Shown one piece after another: positions 31,714 to 43,610 of a DNA stretch of 64,000 bases; position 1 is the stretch's first letter, and every line of letters starts with the position of its first letter. Made by a program: the position numbers and the translations under genes. The stretch is from NCBI GenBank assembly GCA_037976565.1, contig CP137681.1:30508707-30572706 (forward strand), written 5' to 3'. Under the pieces are notes generated by a model that saw nothing but the letters and a program-made list of their open reading frames with translations, was not told where the DNA came from and searched no databases. The DNA comes from Mesocentrotus franciscanus (lineage: Eukaryota; Echinodermata; Echinoidea; Camarodonta; Strongylocentrotidae).

Positions 31714-32280
31714 TGTGCACATTATATATAGCGTTTATAAAAAAAAATCTGTTGTATTTTAGCACGTGAACATTATTTCGGTAATAACAATTTTTGTAAA
31801 TAAAATGTATTGATCTAAGAGAATTTATTAAATTGAATTTATTAAATTGTACAAACAATCTAAATTATTACTGTTATTTGTGTGCTTTTAATAAGATTAG
31901 CCTTTTGTGAAATAAAACAATTAGTGCACATATCATTTTCCCGGAGAGAGAGCAGAAAAATAATCAGCATATAAGATCGTGCAATATACGAAAAGGGAAA
32001 AATAAGTTGAACAGAAAGAATATGGACATATAACAATTTCAAGAAACAAATATATAAACAAATAAATAAATGAGTGTATGAATGAATATATAAGTAAATG
32101 AGTGAAATTAAAACGAAATGATAATATGAGCCCCCCAAAAGAAAAAAAAAACTGTATTATGGAAATAAGAGAGAAGATTTAACACTTGTGTTGCTCTCAG
32201 AAAATTAAATTTTTCTTTGCATACAAGGCCAATCGAAGTTAAATTTCCTCATCATAAACTTGATTCAAAATCACTCTGGG
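31714..32280. other. Cargo spacer, no gene seen
   Basis: A/T-rich sequence without recognisable features up to a GT microsatellite. Confidence 0.5.
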
Positions 32281-32289
32281 CGTGTGCAT

Positions 32290-32490
32290 ATGTGTGTGTG
32301 TGTGTGTGTGTGAGGGTAGTGTATGTGTGTGTGAGTGATATTGTTGAGTGTATGGGCGTGGGAGAGTGTGTGTGTGTGGGAGTGTGTGTTGGAGAGTGTG
32401 CATGTGTGTAGGTGTAAAAGAGGGAGAGAGAGTAAAAGGGAGGATAGACAGGAGTTTATGCGCGTTGGGTTTGGGTGTGTATGTGTGTGG
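32290..32490. repeat. (GT)n microsatellite and GA-rich tract
   Basis: GTGTGTGT runs with GA interruptions, then GGGAGAGAGAG; ORFs here are artefacts. Confidence 0.93.
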
Positions 32491-33680
32491 ATGACAGAAT
32501 TTCCAATCTTATTTAAATCTGCTCTATGAACTTTCAAATATTGTTTTGATAGCATACATTAGCTAGAATAATAAGAAGGCGGTACTGCCCGATCTTAATG
32601 TGACGGTTGCCTTTAAAGCCTTTCTGTACTAGAAGCACACCCGCAAAAATCCTCTGTATAGCACCATCACAGGTAATCTGTAGCCGTATCGTCCCGTACC
32701 TCGCTGCGATGTTGGTTCTCGCATCAAGTCCTGTGTCTCCAAAAGCGGAAATTAGGTATTGGGTTATGCTCTGTTATAAAGTTGACCATTAGATGGCGCT
32801 GTGCAATAAACAGTATGCAGAAAGTTCATCAGATCAGTATTGCTTTATATCTATTTCATGGACTTTTAAAGATTTTCTTTGTGTGTAGAGAGCAAACAAA
32901 ATGTAGAAAAAGGCGATCTCGCTTCCCGAAATTAAGGTGGCGGTTGCTGTGACAGATAAATATGAGATCTGCTCATGCGCGATGGCATTGTAAAATAATT
33001 TATTTGGAAGTAATTGGAAGAGGTTAATCATGTCGCAGATAAGTATTGGTATATACTGTTAGGTTTCAGAATGATGAAAAAGATAATAAATTAGCCTAGC
33101 TTAAAGTCAAATGCACTGTACACGAAACAAATGTGTACATGGGACTACTCAAACATATGGCATGGTAAAGTTGTCAACAGCATGTAGCTGTTACTTGCCA
33201 TGTTTTGAATATGAGGGCATTTGAAGAGCCATCCTTTTCAGGGGACACTTCTTAAACGATACTTTTCAAAACTGAAATAAACAAAAAGAATGAGCAAGCT
33301 CACAAGTTACTGATCTCCTATCCCAGAACTTAACCTTCTAAATTTGAAAATAAAACTGGGCATAACAATTGGTTAACCCTCCCTTGTAACTATATCCCAG
33401 TTCGAAGATATAACTGCGCATGAGCCGATGCAGGTAATTTTACAAAAATTCTAAAACCCACCGAGATTATATGTTCATGAAAGTTAAGTTCATGCTTAAG
33501 AGGGCAAACAACAGGTTTTTATGAAGCACAGCCCATGTCTTTGGCAGTGATTATTCTAACATGATAAAAAGTGAGACCACTCCATGTCCACAAGACCTAT
33601 AGATATTAGGGGTCATTTGTACAATGTACTAATTAAAAACTGGTCTATTAGCGAGAAAAGGGGAACACGCCTCGTTCAAT
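32491..33680. other. Cargo spacer, no gene seen
   Basis: Short ORFs only. Around 32600-32760 the base composition is more balanced, but no motif or second copy is visible. Confidence 0.5.
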
Positions 33681-33684
33681 ACCC

Positions 33685-33850
33685 CGGGTAGGAATCATGG
33701 GCGTCAATCAGGGGGACAGGGGTCAGGACCCCACGATTTTTCCTAGGGGGATATCATATCAAATGTCCCCAGAAAGAAGGGTACCACCCATTTTGCCCCC
33801 ATTTTGAATTTTTGTAGTGCTCCCCTCCCCCTCCGCTTATTCACCGGCTG
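33685..33850. repeat. G/C-homopolymer-rich dispersed-repeat-like segment
   Basis: GGGCGTCAATCAGGGGGACA, TCCTAGGGGGATATCATATC and CATTTTGCCCCCATTTTG resemble short interspersed repeats of marine invertebrates. No partner here. Confidence 0.35.
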
Positions 33851-33989
33851 ACTGATTCGCGACTGTGTAATTGTGTCTCCCCCATGCTCAACCTCGAATC
33901 GATGCCCCGGGTATGAATAGCAACTGCGCGAAAGAAACGACTGGCGCGTATTTACTGAGCTTTGTGGCATGAGTAGCAGATTACGTCAC

Positions 33990-35540
33990 AATACAAACAA
34001 ATACCTCACCTCTTTTGTCGCGTCATATCTGATCGAGCCTTTTATAAACCACAAAGATTGTGCAATATTCACATACAGAACCGGGTTAAATATCAACGGT
34101 AACCCATAGACATAGGTACAAAGTCCTGTTTATCAACAAATAATGATATCCACGCAAACCACTTGTGTTCAACCTTTCCCTGAATCAATAGATGAAGGCA
34201 AGGTACAATATACATGTACATGCATTGTAGGGAAAGGATGCAGCCCTTGCATTTTCCCGGTACATACCACATTTTCACGTGAGATAATTTAGCTGTATGA
34301 TGTTCTAAAATGCATACTTTCAATATTCGAAATTGCAAATCATCTTGCAACCTGTATTGACAGTCTTGTGATTCCTTATCAATTCACAAACACAGGCTTG
34401 ATTTTTGAAATACCATTTGAAATAGGGCCTACCACACCTAAAATTACAGAAGTGGTGATATAAGATTTTTTTTCGTTCTTATGAAATCTTCAGCAGGAGC
34501 GGCGACTATAATGATCTATACATTAAATTTATTGCCCAAATTAGGATTTGTAATTGTACTCTAATACAAGGTTCAATATCCATATTTTCCTTGGTTGATA
34601 TACTCTCACGCATGTTAGTACTAAACCGTTCTTTCATTCTACTTAAGCTTTACATATACGTGTACATATTCATAGTCCCCCCTTCCACCACCACCCCGAA
34701 ATTTATTCCTGAACTTATCATATGGGCCGAGCTTGTTCAGCCCCAGCACTTTCAGAAACGCTCCGTGGTTCGTTGAAAATGTTGTAAAGTCATCAAACTA
34801 AGCAGAATATTAGTGCAAACCTAAGGGCCTGTATTAGAATAAAATTTAACCCAAAGGCAAGCTTTGTATTTTGTTCAAGATCATATTTAACATAAGGAAT
34901 TATCCTGAGTTTTAGGTTTTTCTTTGTAAAACGTGATCTTATTCAAGGGTGATATGGACCCATGTGTTTTCCTATTACTCAAAAACACTTCGGTTGCGTT
35001 CTTCGTATCCCTGCTCTGTCGCTCATTTGCATACGTGCATTTTTACACAAAATGATAACCCTCCATTGATTGAAGGATTGCTTTATGCAACACAATGGCT
35101 TTGCAACATCACTCATTTCCTGGCTTGATGAGTTCCACGACAAGCCTTTAAAACCAGTATAGATCAATATAATACTCTGAAAAAAGGGGAAAAGATTTTG
35201 AAGACGTTCGTGGCACAGGGATATTATATTTGTAAGGTACATGTATATAAAGGGCTGAGAACTTTGCTCCATAATTCTTCATCAGTTCCTAGCCATAAAG
35301 ATACAATTCACTCCTTACATATTGTATCCTGTTTGTCTTTATCTATGAAACTAACCAGGATTCTATAGATCCAACCGGAAGCGATTTCCTGTTTCTGGTT
35401 TAATAAAGAGAAAACATCCGGGGAATGAATCATATCAAAATGGGTTCAAAGTCCTTCAATCAAGTTATCATTGTAATCTATTCAGATAATAGTCTCTGGT
35501 TTACTCGACGGTGGACATAACTTTGTTCTGACTAGTCGGT
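33990..35540. other. Upstream of the B-box gene, no gene called
   Basis: Small ORFs on both strands lack motifs. A promoter for the B-box gene could lie near its right end. Confidence 0.5.
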
Positions 35541-35544
35541 GTCT

Positions 35545-35611
35545 ATGTCTTGTTCCAGGATTAATAGCTTCAGGCCTACGAAGTGACGAAATATTTTGTT
35601 CTCTAAAACAG
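35545..35611 (+). other. Possible 5' untranslated exon of the B-box gene
   Basis: AAACAG|GTATGT at 35611/35612 is a good donor. The acceptor TTGTAG|GTACC at 36373/36374 lies 30 bp before the start codon. An intron in the 5' UTR would argue against a processed copy. Confidence 0.35.
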
Positions 35612-36403
35612 GTATGTTAACTAAGCTTAATGATTTTTCTGTTGCAAATTAATTGTCCGCTAGCACATTTTCTTACTGTTAAAATAATTGTCTGATTTTT
35701 AATGGAACATTTAGTACTATCGATGCTTTTGTATGGTTTTCTTGATTTATCACATGGATGACAACATGCCAAGTATAATGTAGAGTATTTTTTACCCCTT
35801 GAAAGAGCTCTATACACGCTGTATTATAGTAGACGATGTTTCGTGTATTTCGTTTTTAATGAAGCTTTAAAGCTTTTATGAACGCTCTCAACGCTTGTGT
35901 ATTCTGTTTTCATTACTGATTGATTTTGAAATATTAAGATTGATTGTGGTACTCTCATCCTGGGTCTTACCTTGAAAGTGAACAAAGACGATGCAATGAG
36001 GTTTTATCCCTTTGCTGTTGGGGCTTGCCTTGTCATCCGGTGATACTTACTTTGAGAGATTCGCAATTCTAGATATTAATTTAGCCCATTCGTGCAACTC
36101 TTTTGGGCGGGAACATGCTAAATATATTCAATGTTCACCATGATAACATTTTTGGTTCAATATACATGTATGTAAAGATGATGATGTTTATGACGTTTAT
36201 TACAAAGATTTGATTAATATAATACGATTATAATTAATTGAATTGGATTGAATTGAAACATTTTATAAGGCCTGCATACAGATCTTGAAAACATTTTCTA
36301 TATAATATACTGGTCATATTTGATACACCTGAGGTGTACTGATTTATAAAAGAAAGAACTGTTTCCATTGTAGGTACCATTCTCAGATCTGCTTGACGTC
36401 ATC

Positions 36404-38055
36404 ATGGCGTGCAAGTTCCCAACAGATAGCGATGTGCAGCTGAAGAGTAGAAAAGGTCATGACTTGACATGGTCATGTGACAAGCATGGAGAACCAATCA
36501 AATTCTTCTGTAAAGAACACGGGATCCCAATTTGTCTTCCATGCGCGATGAAAGATCATCAGAAACCATGTAAGCTAGACGACATTGAGGATGTCATATT
36601 GGAGATTGGGGGGAAGCTCGATGAAAAACTCTTGAAAATCCAGACAGCAAAGCCGCATTTGACAAAAGTTGGCTCCGAAATGAAGTATTGTTTAGATTTT
36701 CTCCATGCTCATTTCCAGTCGATTAGTGAGAAAGCTCAAACTGAGTGCGACATCCAAATGAAGAATGTTGAACAGACGATAGAACAGGAGGAGATTCGTG
36801 TCATCAATGAGGAAGCGGACAAAGATATACAAATCATCAAGGAGAAGAGGGACAGACAAATCAAAGCATGCCTCGAGAAAGCTGAACAGAAACAAGAAGC
36901 AATCAAAGGAATGCATGCGAAGCTAATTTTAGAGTGTAAAGAAATGCAAGACACTGTAGGACAAAAGATCGTAGATCTGCAAAGAAAGAATCAACATCAA
37001 ATAGATACAGTGACTAATATCAGTCAAAAGATCAAACGCATCAAACTAGATGACAAAGCGTTAGTATGCGAAGCTCATCTAGTGATTTCTGCCCTGGATG
37101 ATACGTTGACTCAACATGTCGATGATGAAGTTGACATGGTGGAATATCTAGCTAAGATAGAGCGGGAGGTTCAGGGGTTGAAGTTTATCGGTGGTCGGGT
37201 AGGGGGCGAGTACTTCGCACGAATCGAGGGTCAAGCACAGAGATGGGAACTGATCAGTTCGATCCCGATTCCACTGACCGTTAATGGTCCATTACTCCGT
37301 GGTTTCATCAGTGATGATGAAATGTGTGTGCTGGACTCTAAGACTAATGGCCTGTATGTCACCAATCTGAAGAATGGACACACACAGAAGGTTATCGAAG
37401 GAAGTGCTAACACCCGCATCACATCGTGCGCACCTGTCAACAGCAATTTAATAGTATGTGGCAAGCGTAGATTCAACTGTCCAGGTGGTTCCGTAGAGGG
37501 ATGCATCACTCTCTTTGACAGAGAATGGCGGTGGGTTAGAGATATTGTAATACCGGAAGGGAACGCCTCTCACAATGAATTGTGGGTTGATGTTGACAAG
37601 GACGGGATGGTACTCGCGGCCCAGGAGGGTCATCACGAAGTCTACGTCATCAACCCCGCTGATGGTAAGTTAGTTGATACTATAGAGCTACCGGCCCTCG
37701 ATGTGCATCGTGGGATACATGCCTTATCCAGCGGATACTTCGGTACATGTATAGGTTATGCAGAATTCTGGGTATTCGTGTGTACGGCGAGTCGTGGTTT
37801 GCCGTCGACAAGCTGACAGACGCAATCTACATTACATACAAAAATACCCGTGAGATATCCGACATCGATCAGGGTTCTCGTGATATATACGTAGTTGATC
37901 ATGTGTCAGGTGATGGCACGTCTAAGAGAGTCGTGGAATATGGGAATCCATGCCGCTCTTTTCAGGTTGGACCGAGCTTCGTTAACCCTTCTGGTAAACT
38001 AATTAATTGTGACGGAAACAGGCTTTTGGTGTATAAGAAATGCCTAAGTGTTTAG
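36404..38055 (+). CDS. B-box (TRIM-like) coiled-coil, beta-propeller protein with one frameshift
   Basis: RING-less TRIM-type protein. A single B-box has Cys25, His28, Cys36, His39, Cys44, Cys47, His52 and Cys56 as zinc ligands, in WSCDKHGEPIKFFCKEHG and CLPCAMKDHQKPC. A Glu/Lys/Gln-rich coiled coil follows (about residues 60-230), then propeller-like repeats (KWEL-type RWELISSIPI, LFDREWRWVRDIVIP, VYVINPADGKLVDTIEL). Frame 36404 ends at 37816, but the homologous C-terminus (YGESWFAVDKLTDAIY to LLVYKKCLSV) is in another frame up to 38055. One base is missing near 37770; corrected length about 550 residues. Such proteins are expanded in echinoderms and often linked to innate immunity (inference). 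The CDS is a single exon in the piggyBac-bounded cargo. Recent pseudogene or assembly error. Confidence 0.85.
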
Positions 38056-38138
38056 AGTGCTACCAATGAAAGTATAAAATCATCATCATTAAACTGTACC
38101 CGGCATTCTGTGGGCCAATGGGAAAGGTGTGGGAAGGA

Positions 38139-38144
38139 AATAAA
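38139..38144 (+). promoter_or_regulatory. Polyadenylation signal of the B-box gene
   Basis: AATAAA 83 bp after the restored-frame stop. Confidence 0.6.
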
Positions 38145-38149
38145 GAATA

Positions 38150-38845
38150 CTAGTGACACTTTAATTCTATGACTTTGTACAATTAATTCCCCTTTTTTAT
38201 CACACTGAAAAGAAATGTAACTTTGATATTGCTGACGGGCCTCTTTTCATCAGCTTTGATGGCAACAACAGATCCTGCAACCTATCTCAAGTCGGTCATG
38301 GGCTCCGTGCGGGTATTATTGTGTACGAGCGCGTACGCGCGTCAAAACTTCTACAGTCAGGGCCCTCTTTTGTTCATTGAAAGTGTATTTAAATTTCCGA
38401 TATTTCGTTATAGAAGTACATTTTTGAATTTGATATTTTGAATATTGTATAGCATCGATAAACCCCTAACAGAGGAACACATTTGTTGGTGATTGGTACA
38501 GTTTTAATCACTCATCTTTAAAAATCAAAATATCGCTTAGCCAAACAAATTGATCACTTGGGCGGAATGTGATATTGGTTTACAAAAACATCTTTAAAAT
38601 CACTTGAGTTGAAGACAAATAGTATTTGGGGGGCAAATAGACCAATCAATACTTAACCAATTAAAAACGAAGATCATATGAACACATTTTTACTTAAATT
38701 TAAGCGTAAGCTTTTATCTTTAGGCCGCCTTTCTAGTCAACCCTTTTTTATATTGGTGGCCTCCTGCACTTTTCCAGAGATTGTTAGAATACTTTAAATT
38801 TATAATACTATATTATAGACACAGCACGGCAATAAATTTCCATTC
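38150..38845. other. Cargo spacer, no gene seen
   Basis: No motif-bearing ORF or repeat recognised. Confidence 0.5.
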
Positions 38846-38849
38846 ACAA

Positions 38850-39050
38850 GGCATTAATCTACATTTGCCACTCCAACCCTTTGTGTTTGTAATTGCCATA
38901 TGCCCTCATGGTAACTATATGGTGGGAATACTCTCCAGGGACTGGAGATGGTGCACATTGTGCGTTTTTTTTATTCCGATGACCACGGTAATAATATCTG
39001 TAAAGCGCAAAGAGACGGTATTTCGTATTTAGCGCTATAACAAAAATCAA
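38850..39050. mobile_element. SINE-like repeat with GCGC tail
   Basis: Inverse homologue of 28118-28260, followed by CGGTAATAATATCTGTAAAGCGC and TTAGCGCTAT, a common 3' tail layout. Confidence 0.65.
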
Positions 39051-39560
39051 GGTTATAATGTATAAATAGTAAGTTCGTTATAACATTATGTAAATTACAC
39101 TTTCACATGAATCTGGTATTTTTTGGCATAATGTTTTATTTGTATAATAACTTACGTGTACATGTTTTTTTGTTACTCAGTTATTGTATTTGGAAAAATG
39201 CAGAAATAAAATTTAAAAAAATTTAAAAATGGCAGTTTAGAATAAAAGCATGTATGAAAAATGGTTCTGTAGATGAAGAAATGATTGTTTTAATTTTTAT
39301 GATTAGTATTTGCCTACAGTAAAATGGTTTATGTATCATTTTCCCCATGATTGTTTGGCGCAATTCTTATTGGTAAAGTACAATTACATTTTCATGTATT
39401 TTGTATATCAATTTCTATATTTTTTTGTACAGGTAATATATGAAGTTAACCATTTCATTCTTCCTGAAATAAATGTCAATTAATTAATGCATTATTCAAT
39501 TTAGCTAGACAAAGGTTCCTCGGTGGTGGATGGCGTATTGCATAGTGCTTATAATATAGG
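39051..39560. other. Cargo spacer, no gene seen
   Basis: A/T-rich; nothing recognised. Confidence 0.5.
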
Positions 39561-39562
39561 TC

Positions 39563-39655
39563 AGGGCCCCGTGTTATATAGAGTTGCGATTGACCCGAAT
39601 CAATCGCAAGTCCTGTAATCAATAAAAAGTTTGCAATCCCTTATCTCTCATGTTA
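39563..39655. mobile_element. Truncated MITE of the ATCAATCGC family
   Basis: Starts GGGCCCCGTGTTATATAGAG with GAATCAATCGCAAGTC inside and TTATCTCTCATG; the right terminus is missing. Confidence 0.75.
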
Positions 39656-39704
39656 TTATATTTTCTTCAAGGTAATGAGCCTGATTACTTTCTTGTGAAC
39701 TATC

Positions 39705-39890
39705 TCAATATTCAAGATTTATTTTATTCAATGCTTGCAACATTACAGGTGAATTGTTACTGAACTTATATATTTAAAAAACACTTAGATATTAAAGCAG
39801 AGGGAACATAAACAAATCCAAGTAAAATACAATGAAATATAACAAATTACAAACATTGGAAATTTGAGATGGCAAACTAAATGAATCTAG
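39705..39890 (-). mobile_element. LINE 3' end fragment
   Basis: ATTCAAGATTTATTTTATTCAATG at the left resembles the ATTCAAG...TTTATTCG terminus at 28791-28835, so this is the 3' end of a related, severely truncated LINE. Confidence 0.5.
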
Positions 39891-40320
39891 GAATGGGAAC
39901 CCAAGGGAATTTAATTTAAATTGAGAGTAATTTAGGGAATTAAAATCAAATTTTCAAAAAAAATACAATTTCAATCATGACTACAAATTATCTTCAATTC
40001 CTAAATATGTATATATTGTGAATAAAGAAAATAATTGCTCTATTTCAATAACATAATATTTGCACCTTGCCTTTAGATACCTTATCAAGATTACTATTCT
40101 TACATTTTGACATTATCACTTGCTAAAGACATAATGTACGTCGAAAATTCGTGACCTAATAAAAACTGTTGGAAATAAAGCATGAAAGGTCTTTTCTTCA
40201 TTATTTTTTTTGCGTCATCTTATGCCAATACGAGGACTTAATATTCATGTGTATATATATACATACGAGGGTACTCAGCTTTAGTATTTCGTCGGCGTCT
40301 CTATAGTCGGGGCTGTTAGG
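39891..40320. other. Cargo spacer, no gene seen
   Basis: A/T-rich; nothing recognised before the long-TIR element. Confidence 0.5.
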
Positions 40321-40340
40321 GCTATACCGTGCGTCCCCCA

Positions 40341-40371
<31 letters not shown>

Positions 40372-40929
40372 CACTTTTGAAATGGCTGCCGAATAAAAAA
40401 TGTATGATTCTGGGGGAAAAGTTATATATGTATGGAAAGCTCATGAACTCAACTTTCATATGACACCAAAAAGTTCGAAAAAAAATTCATGCTTGGGTAA
40501 GCACTGCTCACTTTTGTAAAAGGTATGAAAATTAGGTTGCGCAGGAATTAGCCTTCCAATTTGTGAGAGGTAAATCCCTTGGAGCTTATGGAATTGAGGA
40601 TGATATGACCAATTTATGATCAATTGTGATGAGTTTGGGTTTACTGAGTGAAATTTGTGGTTTATGGGATTAACATTTTATGCATGAGTGAACAGGAATT
40701 GCATTTTTTATTACCGTATAGCAATGTAACTTTCCATGGTAGACTCATTGGTGTGTTCATGGGAGTCAGGACGGGCCGGTGATGGTACATGGTGCAGGGG
40801 AGGTGAAATGTAGGGTAAGAATTTGTTGGGTAGATGGGATAAGGGTCAAGAGGACATGTATGCCCCTCCCCCTCTCTTTTTTTTTCTCTCTCTGCCTGGG
40901 TGTGCTTGTGCATATCTTGACAATTCATT

Positions 40930-41115
40930 AGACAATCAACATTCAGCTATCAATCACTTAATCAACAATATATCAGTCAATCGGGCAATCAATTAATCAA
41001 TCAAGCATTCAATCACCATTCAGTATTTCAATCAATTTAATCATTCAATAAATCAATCATAATTAATCAATAACTCCGTCGATCACTCAATCTATCAACC
41101 AACCAACCAGTCATG
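40930..41115. repeat. Degenerate (ATCA)n tetranucleotide repeat
   Basis: AATCAATCAAT-type units with substitutions, between the left arm and the transposase remnant. Confidence 0.85.
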
Positions 41116-41269
41116 TTAGCACTTGAGTTTCGCACAAGAAATACCGTACGGTACAGTTTAACACAAATTCACAAATTTGTAAAATGAACATGTCAGTTTT
41201 TCTTTTCAGTTTTCAATTTTACAACTTTTTCATCCATCTTGTAAGAGAAAAAAGGGGAGAAAATATCTG

Positions 41270-42032
41270 ATAATGGAAACTAAAAATCAAAGTCTTCCAA
41301 TTCAATGGTCCACATGTCCACTTCCTCTTTCGATGTACAATCTTGCTCTCTTCATCATGTCCCGTACAGCTCTCCTGGCCATTTGGTCTGTCTCGCCAGA
41401 GGTCATCCATCTCGCGGGTGATTCTTCTCCTGATCTCGTCCAAGTTGGCTGGAGGGGAGTGTACACTTTCGCCTTCAGATATCCCCACAAGGAGAAATCC
41501 AGGGCCTAAGGTCAGGGGAACGCGGGGGCCATTCAACATCTCAATGCAAAAAAACAACCCGATCACAGAGCAGCTGGGTGAGACGCTCTATCACTGCTCT
41601 CGAACGATGACAAGGAGCTCCATCTTGTGCCCACCATACACGCTGAAAGTGACCGTTTCGACAACGGCGGTATCTTGGAATCCTGTCAAGGGCAGGGACA
41701 ACTTCCTCATCTATCATCTGGACATAGGCAGCTCCATTGACATTGTTGTCGAAGAAAACAGATCCGATGATGTTTCCATTCCCTGTGAGGCCGGCCCAAA
41801 CAGTCACCTTAGATCTGCTATTACTACTTTCGTAGTGAAACTCGTCAGGAGGGTGTCCCTGCTCTCGATATGCCCTCAGGTTGTGGGTATTCACTTGGGC
41901 ATTCAAGGCGAAGCCAGACTCATCTCCAATGAGGAAGTCATCCAGGAAGCGGGCAGGTCTTTGAGGCAGCCACTGACAAAACCTTAAGCGACACTGGTGA
42001 TCACCATGAAGCAGTTCATGCCGCTTGATCAT
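41270..42032 (-). pseudogene. IS630/Tc1/mariner DDE transposase, truncated and frameshifted
   Basis: The N-terminal part reads HELLHGDHQCRLRFCQW, then FLIGDESGFALNAQVNTHNL (first catalytic Asp), VTVWAGLTGNGNIIG and VWWAQDGAPCHRSRAVIERL (second Asp). After a frameshift near 41545 the family's SPDL.PLDF.LWGYLK region is split between two frames (LWGYLKAKVY in one). The N-terminal helix-turn-helix is missing. Cannot transpose itself. Confidence 0.88.
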
Positions 42033-42829
42033 CTGATGGGGATGACATGTCAGGTCTAGTCGGGTAATTATTCATCAGGTAAATGGGTAACCTGAAGAAT
42101 ATGTAGCCAACATCTGTGACATTCCTTTTTTCAACAAACCGTATTTGAATAATCAATTTACATAATCCCCATCTGGTTATTAAGTAAATCAATGAGATGT
42201 TCAACTAATCTTACAATAACTGAAATGTGGGGTGAAGGTTTTTATTCAAAGTCACAGATGTAAAACAAAAATAACAGTTTGTAGCATGGAAATTACAACA
42301 TGTACCATCACCCCATCCTGACTCCCATGAACACACCACTGAGTCTACCAGGGGAAGTTACAATGCTACAATAAAACATGCAATTCCTGTTCACTCATGC
42401 ATAACAGTTTGGTTTAATAAATCATGAAATTCACTCAGCAGATCATGAATGTATCATATCACCTTCAATTTTGTAAGCTCCAAAGGATTTACCTCTCACA
42501 AATTGGAAGGCTAATTCCTGCGCAACCTAATTGTCATACCCTTTACAAAAGTGAGCAGTGCTCACCCAAGCATGAATTATTTCGACATTTTGGTGTCATA
42601 TGAAAGTTGAGTTTATGAGCTTTCCATACATATAAAACTTTTCCCCCAGAATTATAATTTTTTTTTTTATTCGGCAGCCATTTCAAAAGTGTATAATTCT
42701 TTTTATTTATTTTATTTTATTTTATTTTATTTTATTATTATTATTATTTTTTTTGGGGCGCACGGTATAGGGGTTGTTTGGTGCAGATTCTTCTAAAATC
42801 ACCAAATTTGGCCCAGAGGTAGCTTATAC

Positions 42830-43110
42830 TATACTACATGTATTACAATTTCTGCCGGGCGCCAATAAGGGCAATCCAAATGGCCGCCATCTGAGCTAAA
42901 GATCAAGTGTAGTTTCAAAAGGAAAAGGGCTAGTATTATAAAAGTATGTATATGTGGGGTTTTCAGGGTCAGATAATCTGATTATCATGTTCTTTTACCA
43001 ATGTGAGGTCTCCTTGGGGCTCTAATGCTGGCTACATTGGTCAAATAAAAAATGACTGCCGTCTGAGTTAAAGGTCAAGTGTAGTTCCAAAAGGAAAATG
43101 TTATTGAAAT
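42830..43110. repeat. Two-copy direct repeat
   Basis: GCCATCTGAGCTAAAGATCA, then AGTGTAGTTTCAAAAGGAAAA at about 42890, recurs as GCCGTCTGAGTTAAAGGTCA and AGTGTAGTTCCAAAAGGAAAA at about 43060. Confidence 0.8.
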
Positions 43111-43129
43111 AATAACACAATAATATTGA

Positions 43130-43610
43130 AAGATGCGCACACATGGAAGCTTATTATATTTGTGTAGAACGTTTATTGTTCTTTCGATTTCGCGTGCTTC
43201 ACTCATCATGTTACGTTGGATTTTCCTGAGATAATTGCGATGTTTTATCATTGAATTTGGCGGTTTTGATCATGGCTCCTCAGCATAAGAAAGTACGGTA
43301 CTTAGATCCAGATTTTGTGCGGGGAAAGGAGACGACGGATTGGTTTGACAACTCACGGATAGTGCCTATTTACATGAGCAAAATCGGTATCAACGGAAAG
43401 AGGGTGAAATTTCCTACAACTGTAATGCACAATTTGTATTTATACAACATACGGATGAGAAGTTATGATAAGTCATAGTAACAATTCAAACTACACGCAC
43501 TTGAACCAACCCTAAAATAAACTTGGCACATGGGATTAGTGGCTGGCACAATAGGGATTAGCACTATGGAACTGGGTACATAACACGGGGGCAGCTTAAG
43601 AGTTAACAAT
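43130..43610 (+). mobile_element. Possible second piggyBac-type fragment with unassigned ORF
   Basis: ORF 43251-43478 (75 codons; MAPQHKKVRYLDPDFVRG from codon 8) sits downstream of CGCGTGCTTC, as in copy 1. It is followed by TTGGCACATGGGATTA-type repeats and ends AGCTTAAGAG|TTAA, resembling the GGCAAAGAG|TTAA end. The TTAA falls in the B-box pseudogene. I cannot find the left terminus, and the ORF has no motif I can name. Confidence 0.4.

Larger units (their letters stand above)
40323..42769 (-). mobile_element. Tc1/mariner-like transposon with about 475-bp inverted repeats
   Basis: The left arm (40323-40800) and right arm (42297-42769) are reverse complements with scattered indels. Examples: ATACCGTGCG with CGCACGGTAT, GGCTGCCGAATAAAAAA with TTTATTCGGCAGCC, and CCTTCCAATTTGTGAGAGGT inverted near 42495. 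TA/TATA lies at both ends. A/T simple repeats have expanded in each arm. It encloses a broken transposase and an ATCA-type simple repeat. Confidence 0.88.

Noticed and set aside
41343..41987. 214-codon plus-strand ORF
   Set aside because: Antisense of the mariner transposase, whose catalytic motifs are on the minus strand.
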